Shown here in pieces: positions 1 to 6,378 of a stretch of 9,232 nt of DNA. Numbering within the stretch: the stretch's first letter is position 1; each line of letters begins with the position of its first letter. A program made the translations under genes and the position numbers. This DNA is from Terriglobia bacterium. Its GTDB lineage: Bacteria; Acidobacteriota; Terriglobia; UBA7540. The stretch lies in NCBI GenBank assembly GCA_030040295.1, contig JASHTZ010000060.1, positions 1 to 9,232 of the forward strand, written 5' to 3'. The notes beneath the pieces were generated by a model. It had not been told where the DNA came from. It saw only the letters and a program-made list of their open reading frames with translations, and searched no databases.

Positions 1-1152
1 TTTGAACTGCGCGACCGTGCGAGCGAACGCGAACGCCTGTACATTACCAGCCGCTATTACGACACTCTGGGCGACATCGACAAGACCCTTCAGGCCTATC
101 AATTATTCATTCAAACCTATCCGCAAGACTCCGCTCCCCACAACAATCTGGCCAGTCTCTACAACAACCTGGGAGATTTTCAGAAAGGGCTCGCGGAGGG
201 CCTGGAAGCGATCCGGCTCTCGCCCGAGACAGTGAATGCCTATGGGATCGTTGCGACTTCCTATGTGGCTTTGGGCCGGCCGGATGATGCCAAAGCCATC
301 CTTCAGCAGGGTATTGATCGAAAGGTGGGCGGAGTAACCGTTCACCTGGCCATGGCCGTTACAGCTTTGATTGTGGGCGATACAGCCACCTTAAATCGCG
401 AGGAGCCCATCGTCCGGCAGAGCCCGATTTCGGCGATGCAACTGGATGTCAGTTACGCCGACAAGGCCGGGGCGGAGGGACGCATCAACAAGATGCGCGA
501 AATCCTGGGAAAGCTGGCGGAGCAGGCGCAAGGTGCGGGCCTGACGGAAGGCGCCGCTCAATTTCTGCTTGATCAGGCGCAGTCGGAAGCCGTGGTAGGA
601 TTTCGAGCCCAGGCGGCAGAGCATGCGGATGCGGCATTGAAGCTCGCGACAAGCCCAAGTGTCAAATTGAATGCGGCCGCAGTGTACGCCCTCGCCGGGC
701 AGGGTGCGAAGGCCGAGTCGCTCATTGAAGAGGCCGCCAAGCTGCGTCCTGACGATACGATGCTTCAGGATGTTGCCATTCCGGATATACGCGGGTACCT
801 CGAAATCGAGCGCGGCAATGCCGCTCACGCCCTCGAGATCCTCCAGGCCACCCAGCCTTACAGCCGCGTCGACCAGGGGACGATTTGGATTCTCGGACTC
901 GCTTATCTGAAGGCATCGCGGCCAAGCGACGCCATTCAGGAATTCCAGAAAGCCTTAAATCTGAAGAGCCTTCATCCCTTTTCTCCGTATGTCTTCTTGG
1001 CGGAACTTGGATCCGCCCGCGCGCACGCGCTCGCCGGGGACAAAGCCGGCGCCCGCACCGCCTACCAGGACTTCTTCGCGCTTTTGAAGGATGCCGATCC
1101 TGATCTTCCCCTGCTCGCGGAAGCCAAAGCCGAGTACGCGAAGTTGCAATAA
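1..1152 (+). CDS. TPR-repeat regulator, C-terminal part (5' end outside window)
   Basis: The reading frame is open from base 1 with no start, so the first 383 visible residues are the C-terminal part of a longer protein; an ATG-initiated version at 232 would cut through a TPR repeat. The visible part is almost wholly alpha-helical tetratricopeptide repeats: YYDTLGDIDKTLQAYQLF (about residues 19-36), NNLASLYNNLGDFQKGLAEG (48-67), then NAYGIVATSYVALGRPDDAKAIL and several degenerate repeats, ending in ARAHALAGDKAGARTAYQDF and a DADPDLPLL...EYAKLQ tail. The opening RASERERLYI and the closing ADPDLP/EYAKL style are what I recall from acidobacterial proteins that join a Ser/Thr kinase or an OmpR-type winged-helix DNA-binding domain to TPRs. 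The N-terminal effector domain is not visible, so kinase versus DNA-binding is unresolved. Likely role: signalling through protein-protein contacts. No catalytic motif is seen in this part. Confidence 0.85.
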   Translation, partial: FELRDRASERERLYITSRYYDTLGDIDKTLQAYQLFIQTYPQDSAPHNNLASLYNNLGDFQKGLAEGLEAIRLSPETVNAYGIVATSYVALGRPDDAKAILQQGIDRKVGGVTVHLAMAVTALIVGDTATLNREEPIVRQSPISAMQLDVSYADKAGAEGRINKMREILGKLAEQAQGAGLTEGAAQFLLDQAQSEAVVGFRAQAAEHADAALKLATSPSVKLNAAAVYALAGQGAKAESLIEEAAKLRPDDTMLQDVAIPDIRGYLEIERGNAAHALEILQATQPYSRVDQGTIWILGLAYLKASRPSDAIQEFQKALNLKSLHPFSPYVFLAELGSARAHALAGDKAGARTAYQDFFALLKDADPDLPLLAEAKAEYAKLQ

Positions 1153-1184
1153 GGCGAAATTGCACGTGCTGTCCTAGTTCGAAT

Positions 1185-1234
1185 GTAGCGCCGAGCTTCA
1201 GCTCGGCACCTGCCGACCTAAAGGTCGGCGCTAC
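1185..1234. repeat. Double-hairpin palindromic intergenic repeat (REP/BIME-like)
   Basis: A 50-base element lies 32 bases after the TPR gene stop. Its first 10 bases (GTAGCGCCGA, 1185-1194) are the exact reverse complement of its last 10 (TCGGCGCTAC, 1225-1234). Inside are two further perfect 8-base inverted repeats: GCCGAGCT/AGCTCGGC (1190-1197 and 1200-1207) and GCCGACCT/AGGTCGGC (1212-1219 and 1222-1229). It can therefore fold either as two adjacent hairpins closed by GTAGC/GCTAC, like a small cloverleaf, or as one hairpin with a 10-base outer stem; the two folds compete. No T-run follows, so it is not a classic intrinsic terminator, though a transcript hairpin here could protect the upstream mRNA 3' end. 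The design fits a dispersed palindromic repeat family; that it recurs in the genome is inference, as only one copy is in this window. Confidence 0.8.
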
Positions 1235-1335
1235 TTCGTGCAAGGCTCGAGAGACCAAATCTGCAGACCAGGGCACTACCAAATTGCGGGAAGGCTTGCC
1301 TTCGCGGAATATCTTTAACCCAATACAACCCCGTC

Positions 1336-1363
1336 TTACCCCCGCGAATCAGGCTCGTATAAC
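1336..1363 (+). promoter_or_regulatory. Possible sigma70-type promoter of the DUF4139 gene
   Basis: TATAAC at 1358-1363 matches the -10 consensus at five of six positions. A weak -35, TTACCC (1336-1341), lies 16 bases upstream. Transcription would start near 1370 and give a leader of about 66 bases before the ATG at 1436. The upstream palindrome and the orientation of the genes make a separate promoter here plausible, but the -35 box is poor. Confidence 0.3.
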
Positions 1364-1424
1364 CACCGGATGGGGCCCTGTAACTCTGTAGTTGCAGCAC
1401 CCGTCTTGGTGTGTGAAGCCGAAA

Positions 1425-1430
1425 GGGAGG
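1425..1430 (+). promoter_or_regulatory. Ribosome binding site that fixes the DUF4139 start
   Basis: GGGAGG (within AAAGGGAGG, 1422-1430) is a strong Shine-Dalgarno sequence ending five bases before the ATG at 1436. It favours this start over the in-frame ATG at 1370, which would add 22 residues with no signal-peptide character in front of a proper signal peptide. Confidence 0.8.
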
Positions 1431-1435
1431 ACCTC

Positions 1436-3586
1436 ATGCGAAAAAACACTTTGGTTGTGGTTGTGGCAGTGTTGTCTCTAGCGGCCGTGGCGAAGGCTCA
1501 GTCTCCTTCCGCGGGCGATGCATCCGATGCCGCGGGCAAATTGCCCGTCAAGCGCGTGGTGCTCTACAAAAACGGTGTGGGATATTTTGAACACTCGACG
1601 CAGGTTCGCGGCAATCAGGATTTGAACATTGATTTCACCTCCGGACAGTTGGACGATGCATTGAAATCCTTGACCGTCGTTGACCTGGGGGGCGGGCACA
1701 TTCAGGGAGTGCGCTTCAATTCCGTCGCGCCGCTCTCCGAGCGGCTGAAGACGTTGCGTTTGCCGCTCGCCGAAAACACTTCGCGCCGGGATTTCCTGAA
1801 CGCCCTGCGCGGCACGCGGGTGGAGGTTCACAGCGGCTCGGCAAGCGCCGTGGGAAAGCTGTTGAGCGTTGAAACCATCAAGACTTTCGGGGAAAAGGAC
1901 CAGGAAGTGCAAACCACCGAAGTCACTTTGGTGACCGATGATGGAGATATGCGCAGCTTCACCTTGACCCCGGGCGCAAGCCTGCGCGTGGCCGACCGCG
2001 AGCTGAGCGATGAGGTGAATCGCTACCTCAACCTGATCGGCTCCGCCAAGGCCGTGGACTTGCGTCGCCTCACCATCTCCGCGGCAGGCACAGGCGAGCG
2101 TGAAATCTTTGTGAGCTACATCAGCGAAGTTCCGGTGTGGAAAAGCACCTACCGCATCCTCATCGACAAGGACCACGCCCAGAATCCCTTGCTGCAAGGC
2201 TGGGCCGTGGTGGACAACACCATCGGCGAGGATTGGAACGACGTGCAATTATCGCTGGTGGCGGGCGCGCCGCAGTCGTTCGTTCAGAACATTTCGCAGC
2301 CGATGTACGTGCAACGGCCGACGGTGCCGCTGCCCGAAGCTGAAATTCTGACCCCTGAAACTCACGAGGCGGCAATGATGAAGCTCGCACCTCCACCGCC
2401 GCCAATGCAAGAGACTATGGGCATGGCGGGGGCACAGCCTATGGTAAGGTCGAACGGTATGGTCATCGGTGGACCAATGGCCGGCGGAGGAGGCGGGGGC
2501 GGAGTTGGTCGTGGATTCGGCGGTGGTTTTCTAGCAGGCTCCGGGCCTGGACCGGGCGCCCCTCAGCCCATGAGCGAAGCTGTCGAGGCCGAGACGGCTA
2601 CAGCCGTGGCCAAAACCGCCGGCGATTATTTCGAATACAACTTGAAAGAGAACGTCACGATCGGGAAGAACCAGTCCGCGCTCGTGCCGATCTTGCAGGC
2701 CCGCGTCGAAGCGGAAAAGGTCACCCTGTGGAACGAGGACAGCGACACGCCGCGCCGCGCTCTGTGGCTGAACAACACCAGCGGCACGGAGTTGGACGCC
2801 GGCAGCTTCGACATTCTTGACGACAATACTTTTGCCGGTGAAGGCATGCTGGACTCCATCCGGCCGGGTGAGAAGCGGCTGATCTCCTATGCCGCGGATT
2901 CCGCCATTCAAGTGAAAACGCGCACCGAATCCAGCGAACGGCCCATCACCCATGTTGTCATCGCCAAGGGGCTGATGACCGTAACGCGCGAGGATTATGA
3001 ATTGAAGACTTACACGGTCAGCAATTCGGACACCGCCGCTCGCGATGTGATCATTGAACACCCCGCGCGGGACGGGTGGAACCTGGCGAAAGATCTGAAG
3101 CCGGAAGAAACCTCGGCTTCATTCCATCGCTTCCGGCTGAAGGTAGAACCCAAAACCAGCGCCGAATTGGCTGTGGAGGAGTTCCATCCCAGGGAATTCG
3201 ACGTGCAATTGACGAACCTGGATACCAGTTGGATCGACCTTTTGACCCAGGAAAAGCGCATGACCCCGGCCATTTCCCAGGCCCTCAAGCGCGTGCTCGA
3301 CCAGAAGGGCGTGATTACCGGAATCGACACGCAAATCCGCTCACGCCGCCAGGACGCGGATTCCATCACCACGGACCAGGGGCGCATTCGCGAAAATATG
3401 AAGGCGCTGAAGGGCAGCCCAGAAGAGCGGGCGCTGGTGCAGCGTTACACGCAGCAGTTGAACTCGCAGGAAGACCGGCTGGCGGCGCTCCACACGCAGA
3501 TTGCGGATCTCCAGGCGCGGAGGCAGAAGGAAAGCGACCAGCTTGACAAGATTTTGGAGGAGATTGCGTTGGATGAGAAGTTCTGA
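1436..3586 (+). CDS. Secreted DUF4139 (MuiA-like) domain protein
   Basis: A protein of 716 residues. It begins with a signal peptide: positive MRKN, a Val/Leu/Ala core (5-19) and an AKA cleavage motif ending at residue 21, with no lipobox Cys, so a periplasmic or secreted location is expected. Residues 38-51 (VKRVVLYKNGVGYF) are the typical N-terminal strand of the DUF4140/DUF4139 family. The DUF4139 core follows: VSYISEVPVWKSTYRI (about 225-240) and VVDNTIGEDWNDVQLSLVAG (about 257-276). A Pro-, Met- and Gly-rich low-complexity stretch (about 319-375, including PPPPP and GGGGGGGVGRGFGGG) interrupts the core, which resumes at DYFEYNLKENVTIG. The last 80 residues are a charged, Gln-rich coiled coil. 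DUF4139 proteins are related to 'mucoidy inhibitor' MuiA; their biochemical role is not established. The gene ends 52 bases from the convergent efp stop, with no clear terminator between. Confidence 0.87.
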   Translation: MRKNTLVVVVAVLSLAAVAKAQSPSAGDASDAAGKLPVKRVVLYKNGVGYFEHSTQVRGNQDLNIDFTSGQLDDALKSLTVVDLGGGHIQGVRFNSVAPLSERLKTLRLPLAENTSRRDFLNALRGTRVEVHSGSASAVGKLLSVETIKTFGEKDQEVQTTEVTLVTDDGDMRSFTLTPGASLRVADRELSDEVNRYLNLIGSAKAVDLRRLTISAAGTGEREIFVSYISEVPVWKSTYRILIDKDHAQNPLLQGWAVVDNTIGEDWNDVQLSLVAGAPQSFVQNISQPMYVQRPTVPLPEAEILTPETHEAAMMKLAPPPPPMQETMGMAGAQPMVRSNGMVIGGPMAGGGGGGGVGRGFGGGFLAGSGPGPGAPQPMSEAVEAETATAVAKTAGDYFEYNLKENVTIGKNQSALVPILQARVEAEKVTLWNEDSDTPRRALWLNNTSGTELDAGSFDILDDNTFAGEGMLDSIRPGEKRLISYAADSAIQVKTRTESSERPITHVVIAKGLMTVTREDYELKTYTVSNSDTAARDVIIEHPARDGWNLAKDLKPEETSASFHRFRLKVEPKTSAELAVEEFHPREFDVQLTNLDTSWIDLLTQEKRMTPAISQALKRVLDQKGVITGIDTQIRSRRQDADSITTDQGRIRENMKALKGSPEERALVQRYTQQLNSQEDRLAALHTQIADLQARRQKESDQLDKILEEIALDEKF

Positions 3587-3638
3587 CGCTACAGCATTCA
3601 ATCTGGAACCTTCGGGTATTTGCGGCAAAAATTCAGCG

Positions 3639-4196
3639 TTAGCCGGCGCGTTCGACGTATTTGCCGTCGGTGGTGTCTACGCGGATGACTTCGCCTTCAC
3701 CGATGAAGGGCGGCACCTGCACGACCACGCCGGTTTCCATGGTGGCGGGCTTGGTGACATTCGTCGCTGAACCGCCCTTGATGCCGGGCTCGGTTTGAAT
3801 CACTTTCAGGTCCACCGTGGCGGGAAGCTCAATATCGACAGGATTCCCTTCGAAGAACGCCACCTTCAACAGAACGTCGGGAACGAGGTACGCCGCGCGG
3901 TCGCCCACGTTTTCCTTCGAGAGGTGAATCTGCTCGTAGTTCCCGGTATTCATGAAGTAGAAGGAATCGCCGTCGGCGTAGAGGTACTGCATCTCGACTT
4001 CGTCGATCATCGCCTTCTCAACGTTGTCTTCAGACCGGAAGCGGTGGTCAATCATGGAGCCGGTGCGCAGGTTGCGCATCTTGGCCTGCACGAAGGCGCG
4101 CAGGTTGCCCGGCGTGCGGTGCTCAGCTTTGTAAATGGTGTACAGGTCGTTGTTGTGCCGGATGATCATGCCCGGCCGGAGATCATTCGCGTTCAT
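3639..4196 (-). CDS. efp: Elongation factor P
   Basis: Elongation factor P, 185 residues, the usual family length. It binds between the P and E sites of ribosomes stalled at polyproline codons and promotes peptide bond formation. The three-domain form is clear: N-terminal KOW-like domain (DLRPGMIIRHNNDLYTI, then AKMRNLRTG), a central OB domain (MQYLYADGDSFYFMN) and a C-terminal OB domain with the signature GEVIRVDTTDGKYVER near the end. The ATG at 4196 is chosen because GAAGGG lies six bases ahead of it; a TTG two codons upstream is almost on top of that site. The tip of the functional loop reads TPGNLRAF, so residue 31 is Asn where E. coli has the beta-lysylated Lys34, and not the rhamnosylated Arg of other groups. 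No modification-enzyme gene (epmA, epmB, earP) is in the window. It is divergent from the sugar cluster and unlikely to be functionally linked to it. Confidence 0.97.
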   Translation of the reverse strand: MNANDLRPGMIIRHNNDLYTIYKAEHRTPGNLRAFVQAKMRNLRTGSMIDHRFRSEDNVEKAMIDEVEMQYLYADGDSFYFMNTGNYEQIHLSKENVGDRAAYLVPDVLLKVAFFEGNPVDIELPATVDLKVIQTEPGIKGGSATNVTKPATMETGVVVQVPPFIGEGEVIRVDTTDGKYVERAG

Positions 4197-4202
4197 ATCC
4201 AA

Positions 4203-4208
4203 CCCTTC
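4203..4208 (-). promoter_or_regulatory. Ribosome binding site of efp
   Basis: Read on the minus strand this is GAAGGG, six bases before the ATG at 4196. It selects that ATG over the TTG at 4202, which would be only a base or so from the site. Confidence 0.7.
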
Positions 4209-4278
4209 ATTGTGCTGTCGTGGGGCTTAAAACAGGATGGAGAACTGGGAGTCCTTTCCCGCAAGAGCCCAAAGCGTG

Positions 4279-4307
4279 ATTTTAACGGCTTCCTACTTCC
4301 CCGTCAA
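4279..4307 (-). promoter_or_regulatory. Sigma70-type promoter of efp
   Basis: On the minus strand a -35 box TTGACG (4307-4302, five of six consensus bases) and a -10 box TAAAAT (4284-4279, five of six) are separated by exactly 17 bases. Transcription would start near 4272, giving a leader of about 75 bases before the efp ATG. This is the best promoter in the window and fits a constitutive translation-factor gene. Confidence 0.65.
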
Positions 4308-4385
4308 CGTCCGCATGTGGATAATAGGCAGGAACAGGCCGGCGCCCGGCGGAAACGCCATTGCGGCGCTGCGGCCCCCAAGTCT

Positions 4386-5147
4386 ATGGCTGCGAAAAAT
4401 GTCCAGGGTCCTAACGTGCAACTTTCCATCGTGGTCACGGTGTACACGGAGACATTTTCGATTGACGAGACGTTGAAAATTCTGTTGAACAATGATCGTG
4501 GGTACATCCGGGAAATTCTGTTGGTCGCGTCGCCCAAGGCTTCCGAGGAGACATTCTCGATTTGCCGGAAGTGGACGGAGCAGGACCGGCGCGTGAAGTT
4601 ACTGGTGCAAAGGAACAATCCGGGAATCGGCTGGGCTTACCGCGAGGGGATGCAGGCAGCAATGGGGAATTACGTTGCGCTGATGGCCGCTGATCTGGAG
4701 ACGGAGCCCGCCGCCGTGGATCGCATGGTGAGGAAATTACAGGAAACCGGCTGCGATGCCGTCATTGCCAATCGCTGGCTGCCAGGAGGGGGATTTACGA
4801 ACTACGATCCCCTGAAACTTGTCATGAATTGGATTTTTCAGAAAATATTCCGCATGTTGTTTTGGACTCGCATCGGCGACTTCACCTTTGGCCTGAAACT
4901 GCTCAGCAAGGAAATCGCCGACGCAGTGGAATGGGAAGGAACGATGCACGAAATCTGTATCGAGACAACCGTTAAGCCCCTCAAGCAAGGCTACCGCCTC
5001 GAACAGGTTCCCACAGTCTGGGTGGGGCGAAGGGAAGGCCGCAGCGTCAACACGTTTTTCAGGAATTTTCGCTATGTCAAAATGGGATTCAAGATTTTCC
5101 TGGCTTCCGTCCGCGCCGCCAAACCAACTCCAGGAGCCGCAGCGTGA
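4386..5147 (+). CDS. Family 2 glycosyltransferase, polyprenyl-phosphate-sugar synthase type
   Basis: A soluble GT-A protein of 253 residues resembling dolichyl/polyprenyl-phosphate sugar synthases, which move a sugar from a nucleotide donor to a lipid phosphate at the inner membrane face. Visible blocks: LSIVVTVYTETFSIDETL (13-30), the first nucleotide-binding strand; GIGWAYREGMQAAMGNY (80-96); LMAADLETEP (99-108); ANRWLPGGGF (128-137); GDFTFGLKLLSK (164-175) and QVPTVWVGRREGRS (207-220). There is no C-terminal membrane domain such as GtrA. In the position of the metal-binding DxD the sequence is A-A-D (101-103), so the first Asp is absent. The frame stays open far upstream (to 3795), but that part is antisense to efp. 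ATG 4386 is taken as start; GTG 4416, with AGGG seven bases ahead, would give MQLSIVVTVY and is a serious alternative. The stop overlaps the next start. Confidence 0.85.
   Translation: MAAKNVQGPNVQLSIVVTVYTETFSIDETLKILLNNDRGYIREILLVASPKASEETFSICRKWTEQDRRVKLLVQRNNPGIGWAYREGMQAAMGNYVALMAADLETEPAAVDRMVRKLQETGCDAVIANRWLPGGGFTNYDPLKLVMNWIFQKIFRMLFWTRIGDFTFGLKLLSKEIADAVEWEGTMHEICIETTVKPLKQGYRLEQVPTVWVGRREGRSVNTFFRNFRYVKMGFKIFLASVRAAKPTPGAAA
5132..5146 (+). promoter_or_regulatory. Ribosome binding site and GTG start in a four-base stop/start overlap
   Basis: AGGAG (5132-5136) lies seven bases before GTG at 5144. In the sequence GTGA the GTG of the RGP-like gene and the TGA of the GT2 gene overlap. 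This arrangement implies one transcript and translational coupling of the two proteins. Confidence 0.75.
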
Positions 5148-6280
5148 AGAAACGTTGCCACATTGTGTTCACCACAATCCATCCGCCGAAAATTTTGCAC
5201 GATCTCTACGAGAACATAAATCGCCACGGACATTTGGACGAGGTTAAGGTTTGGGTTGTGGGTGACAAGAAAACGCCGTCCAGCGCGCGTGGCCTCGCGG
5301 TGGAAGCTTCCGCCCGCGGGCTCGAAACTGTGTACTTAGGAGTTGAAGAACAGGATGAATGGGGAAAGCAATTCACACTTTATCCGCTGATTCCTTACAA
5401 CACTGATGGGAGAAGGGTATTTGGTTATTTGAAGGCGCTGGAGGACGACTGCGAGGTCATGATCTCCATCGACGACGATAATTTTCCAGCCGATGATGAT
5501 TTCGTGGGCTGCCACCTGAAAACGGGAACGGAATGGCGACGGCCAGTGCTGCGGGAAGAGCGGGGATTTCACAATATTTGCGAGTACCTGGATTTTGAAC
5601 CGCCGCGGCAGGTGTTCCCACGGGGTTATCCTTTCCGCCTTCGCGACAGGGCGAATGAGCTTGTAATGGTTGCGCCGCCGGCGGACGCGGCCATTGGAGT
5701 GCGGGAAGGCTTGTGGTTGGAAGAACCTGACGTGGATGCAACCACTTGGCTCAACGGAAAAATCCGCGGCACGGGATATCGCGGTCGTGAAACCCTGGTT
5801 CTCGAGCAATCCACCTGGTCGCCGGTGAATACTCAAAACACGAGCGTGGTGCGGGAACTGATTCCGGCGTTTGTGTTTGTAACCATGGCATGGCCCGTCC
5901 CCGGTGGCAAGCTGGACCGCTACGGCGACATTTGGGGAGGATACTTTCTGCTGAGCCTCATGCGCGGTACGAAATACCATGCAGCGTTCGGTAGCCCTCT
6001 GGTCCATCACCGGCGAAATCCCCACGATTACATTGACGACTTGCGCTTCGAATTCTGGGGAATGATCCTCACCGACTGGTTGCTGGAGATTCTGCGCAGT
6101 TCATTCGAGCCCAGGGGGGGCAGCATGACCGAAAGAGTGCTGGAGCTTTCGGAATTTCTCGAGGCGGAGGCAACTCCACACTTGCCCTCATGGTGTCCGG
6201 CGGAAATTGCCAGCTTCCTTCACTCCACGGCGAATAATATGCGTCATTGGTCCGCGGCGTGCCGGCAGATTGGGGTTTAG
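5144..6280 (+). CDS. Reversibly glycosylated polypeptide / UDP-arabinopyranose mutase-like protein (GT75-like)
   Basis: A 378-residue soluble protein with no signal peptide or membrane segment. It resembles the plant RGP/UAM family, which interconverts UDP-arabinopyranose and UDP-arabinofuranose and glycosylates itself. Blocks shared with the plant family, in order: SIDDDNFPADD (108-118), the DDD donor/metal site; PRGYPFRLR (159-167), matching plant RGYPFSLR; GLWLEEPDVDATTWL (189-203), matching GLWLNIPDYDAPTQL; STWSPVNTQNTSVVRELI (223-240), matching the plant GTLFPMCGMNLAF-RELI block; and DRYGDIWGGYF (258-268), matching GRYDDMWAGW. Both Arg residues of the RGYPF-LR block are kept (160 and 167); I recall the first, Arg158 of rice UAM1, as the autoglycosylation site. 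The N-terminal strand (CHIVFTTIHPP) is the usual GT-A start. The C-terminal 50 residues look family-specific. It is coupled to the GT2 gene by a four-base overlap, so a role in supplying or transferring a sugar for the same glycan is likely. Mutase activity is inferred; a transferase is possible. Confidence 0.72.
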   Translation: MKKRCHIVFTTIHPPKILHDLYENINRHGHLDEVKVWVVGDKKTPSSARGLAVEASARGLETVYLGVEEQDEWGKQFTLYPLIPYNTDGRRVFGYLKALEDDCEVMISIDDDNFPADDDFVGCHLKTGTEWRRPVLREERGFHNICEYLDFEPPRQVFPRGYPFRLRDRANELVMVAPPADAAIGVREGLWLEEPDVDATTWLNGKIRGTGYRGRETLVLEQSTWSPVNTQNTSVVRELIPAFVFVTMAWPVPGGKLDRYGDIWGGYFLLSLMRGTKYHAAFGSPLVHHRRNPHDYIDDLRFEFWGMILTDWLLEILRSSFEPRGGSMTERVLELSEFLEAEATPHLPSWCPAEIASFLHSTANNMRHWSAACRQIGV

Positions 6281-6378
6281 TTGTTTACGGGATGCCGTGG
6301 ACCTTGGATTTGGCAGAAGGCCTCCACCCAGCATTTTAGCGCCTTAGCAAAGAAGAGAAATAAGGCCACAATCTTGTG
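6281..6378 (+). other. Short intergenic gap within the sugar cluster
   Basis: The gap has no gene and no GC-rich hairpin followed by a T-run. TTGGCA near 6310 could be a -35 box, but no good -10 box follows at a proper distance. Read-through from the RGP-like gene into the GT-C gene is therefore the simpler reading. Confidence 0.4.

Noticed and set aside
722..1282. Minus-strand open frame of 186 codons over the end of the TPR gene and the palindromic repeat
   Set aside because: Arg-rich composition typical of an antisense shadow; it would read through the repeat.
1290..1303. Small perfect palindrome GAAGGC-TT-GCCTTC upstream of the DUF4139 gene
   Set aside because: Six-base arms are expected by chance at this GC content and no regulator or terminator feature accompanies it; an operator cannot be excluded.
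1478..2248. Minus-strand open frame of 256 codons inside the DUF4139 gene
   Set aside because: Shadow of codon bias in a GC-rich gene; the plus-strand frame has a signal peptide and family motifs, the minus frame has none.
3587..3638. Bidirectional terminator between the convergent DUF4139 and efp genes
   Set aside because: There is a short T-run on the minus strand (within ATTTTTG) but no GC-rich stem before it; the ACGCT/AGCGT arms are only five bases and far apart.
4320..4325. GATAAT as a -10 box for the GT2 gene
   Set aside because: Good match for a -10 box, but at 17 bases upstream there is only TTCCCC and no extended -10 TG in the right place; too weak to list.
3795..4385. Long plus-strand open frame continuous with the GT2 gene, which would give a 450-residue protein
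   Set aside because: 3795-4196 is exactly antisense to efp, which is unmistakable. The added residues have no family resemblance, while GT2 homologues begin just before the LSIVVTVY strand.
5336..6025. Minus-strand open frame of 229 codons inside the RGP-like gene
   Set aside because: The plus strand has the clear conserved motifs; the antisense product has no recognisable domain or ribosome binding site.
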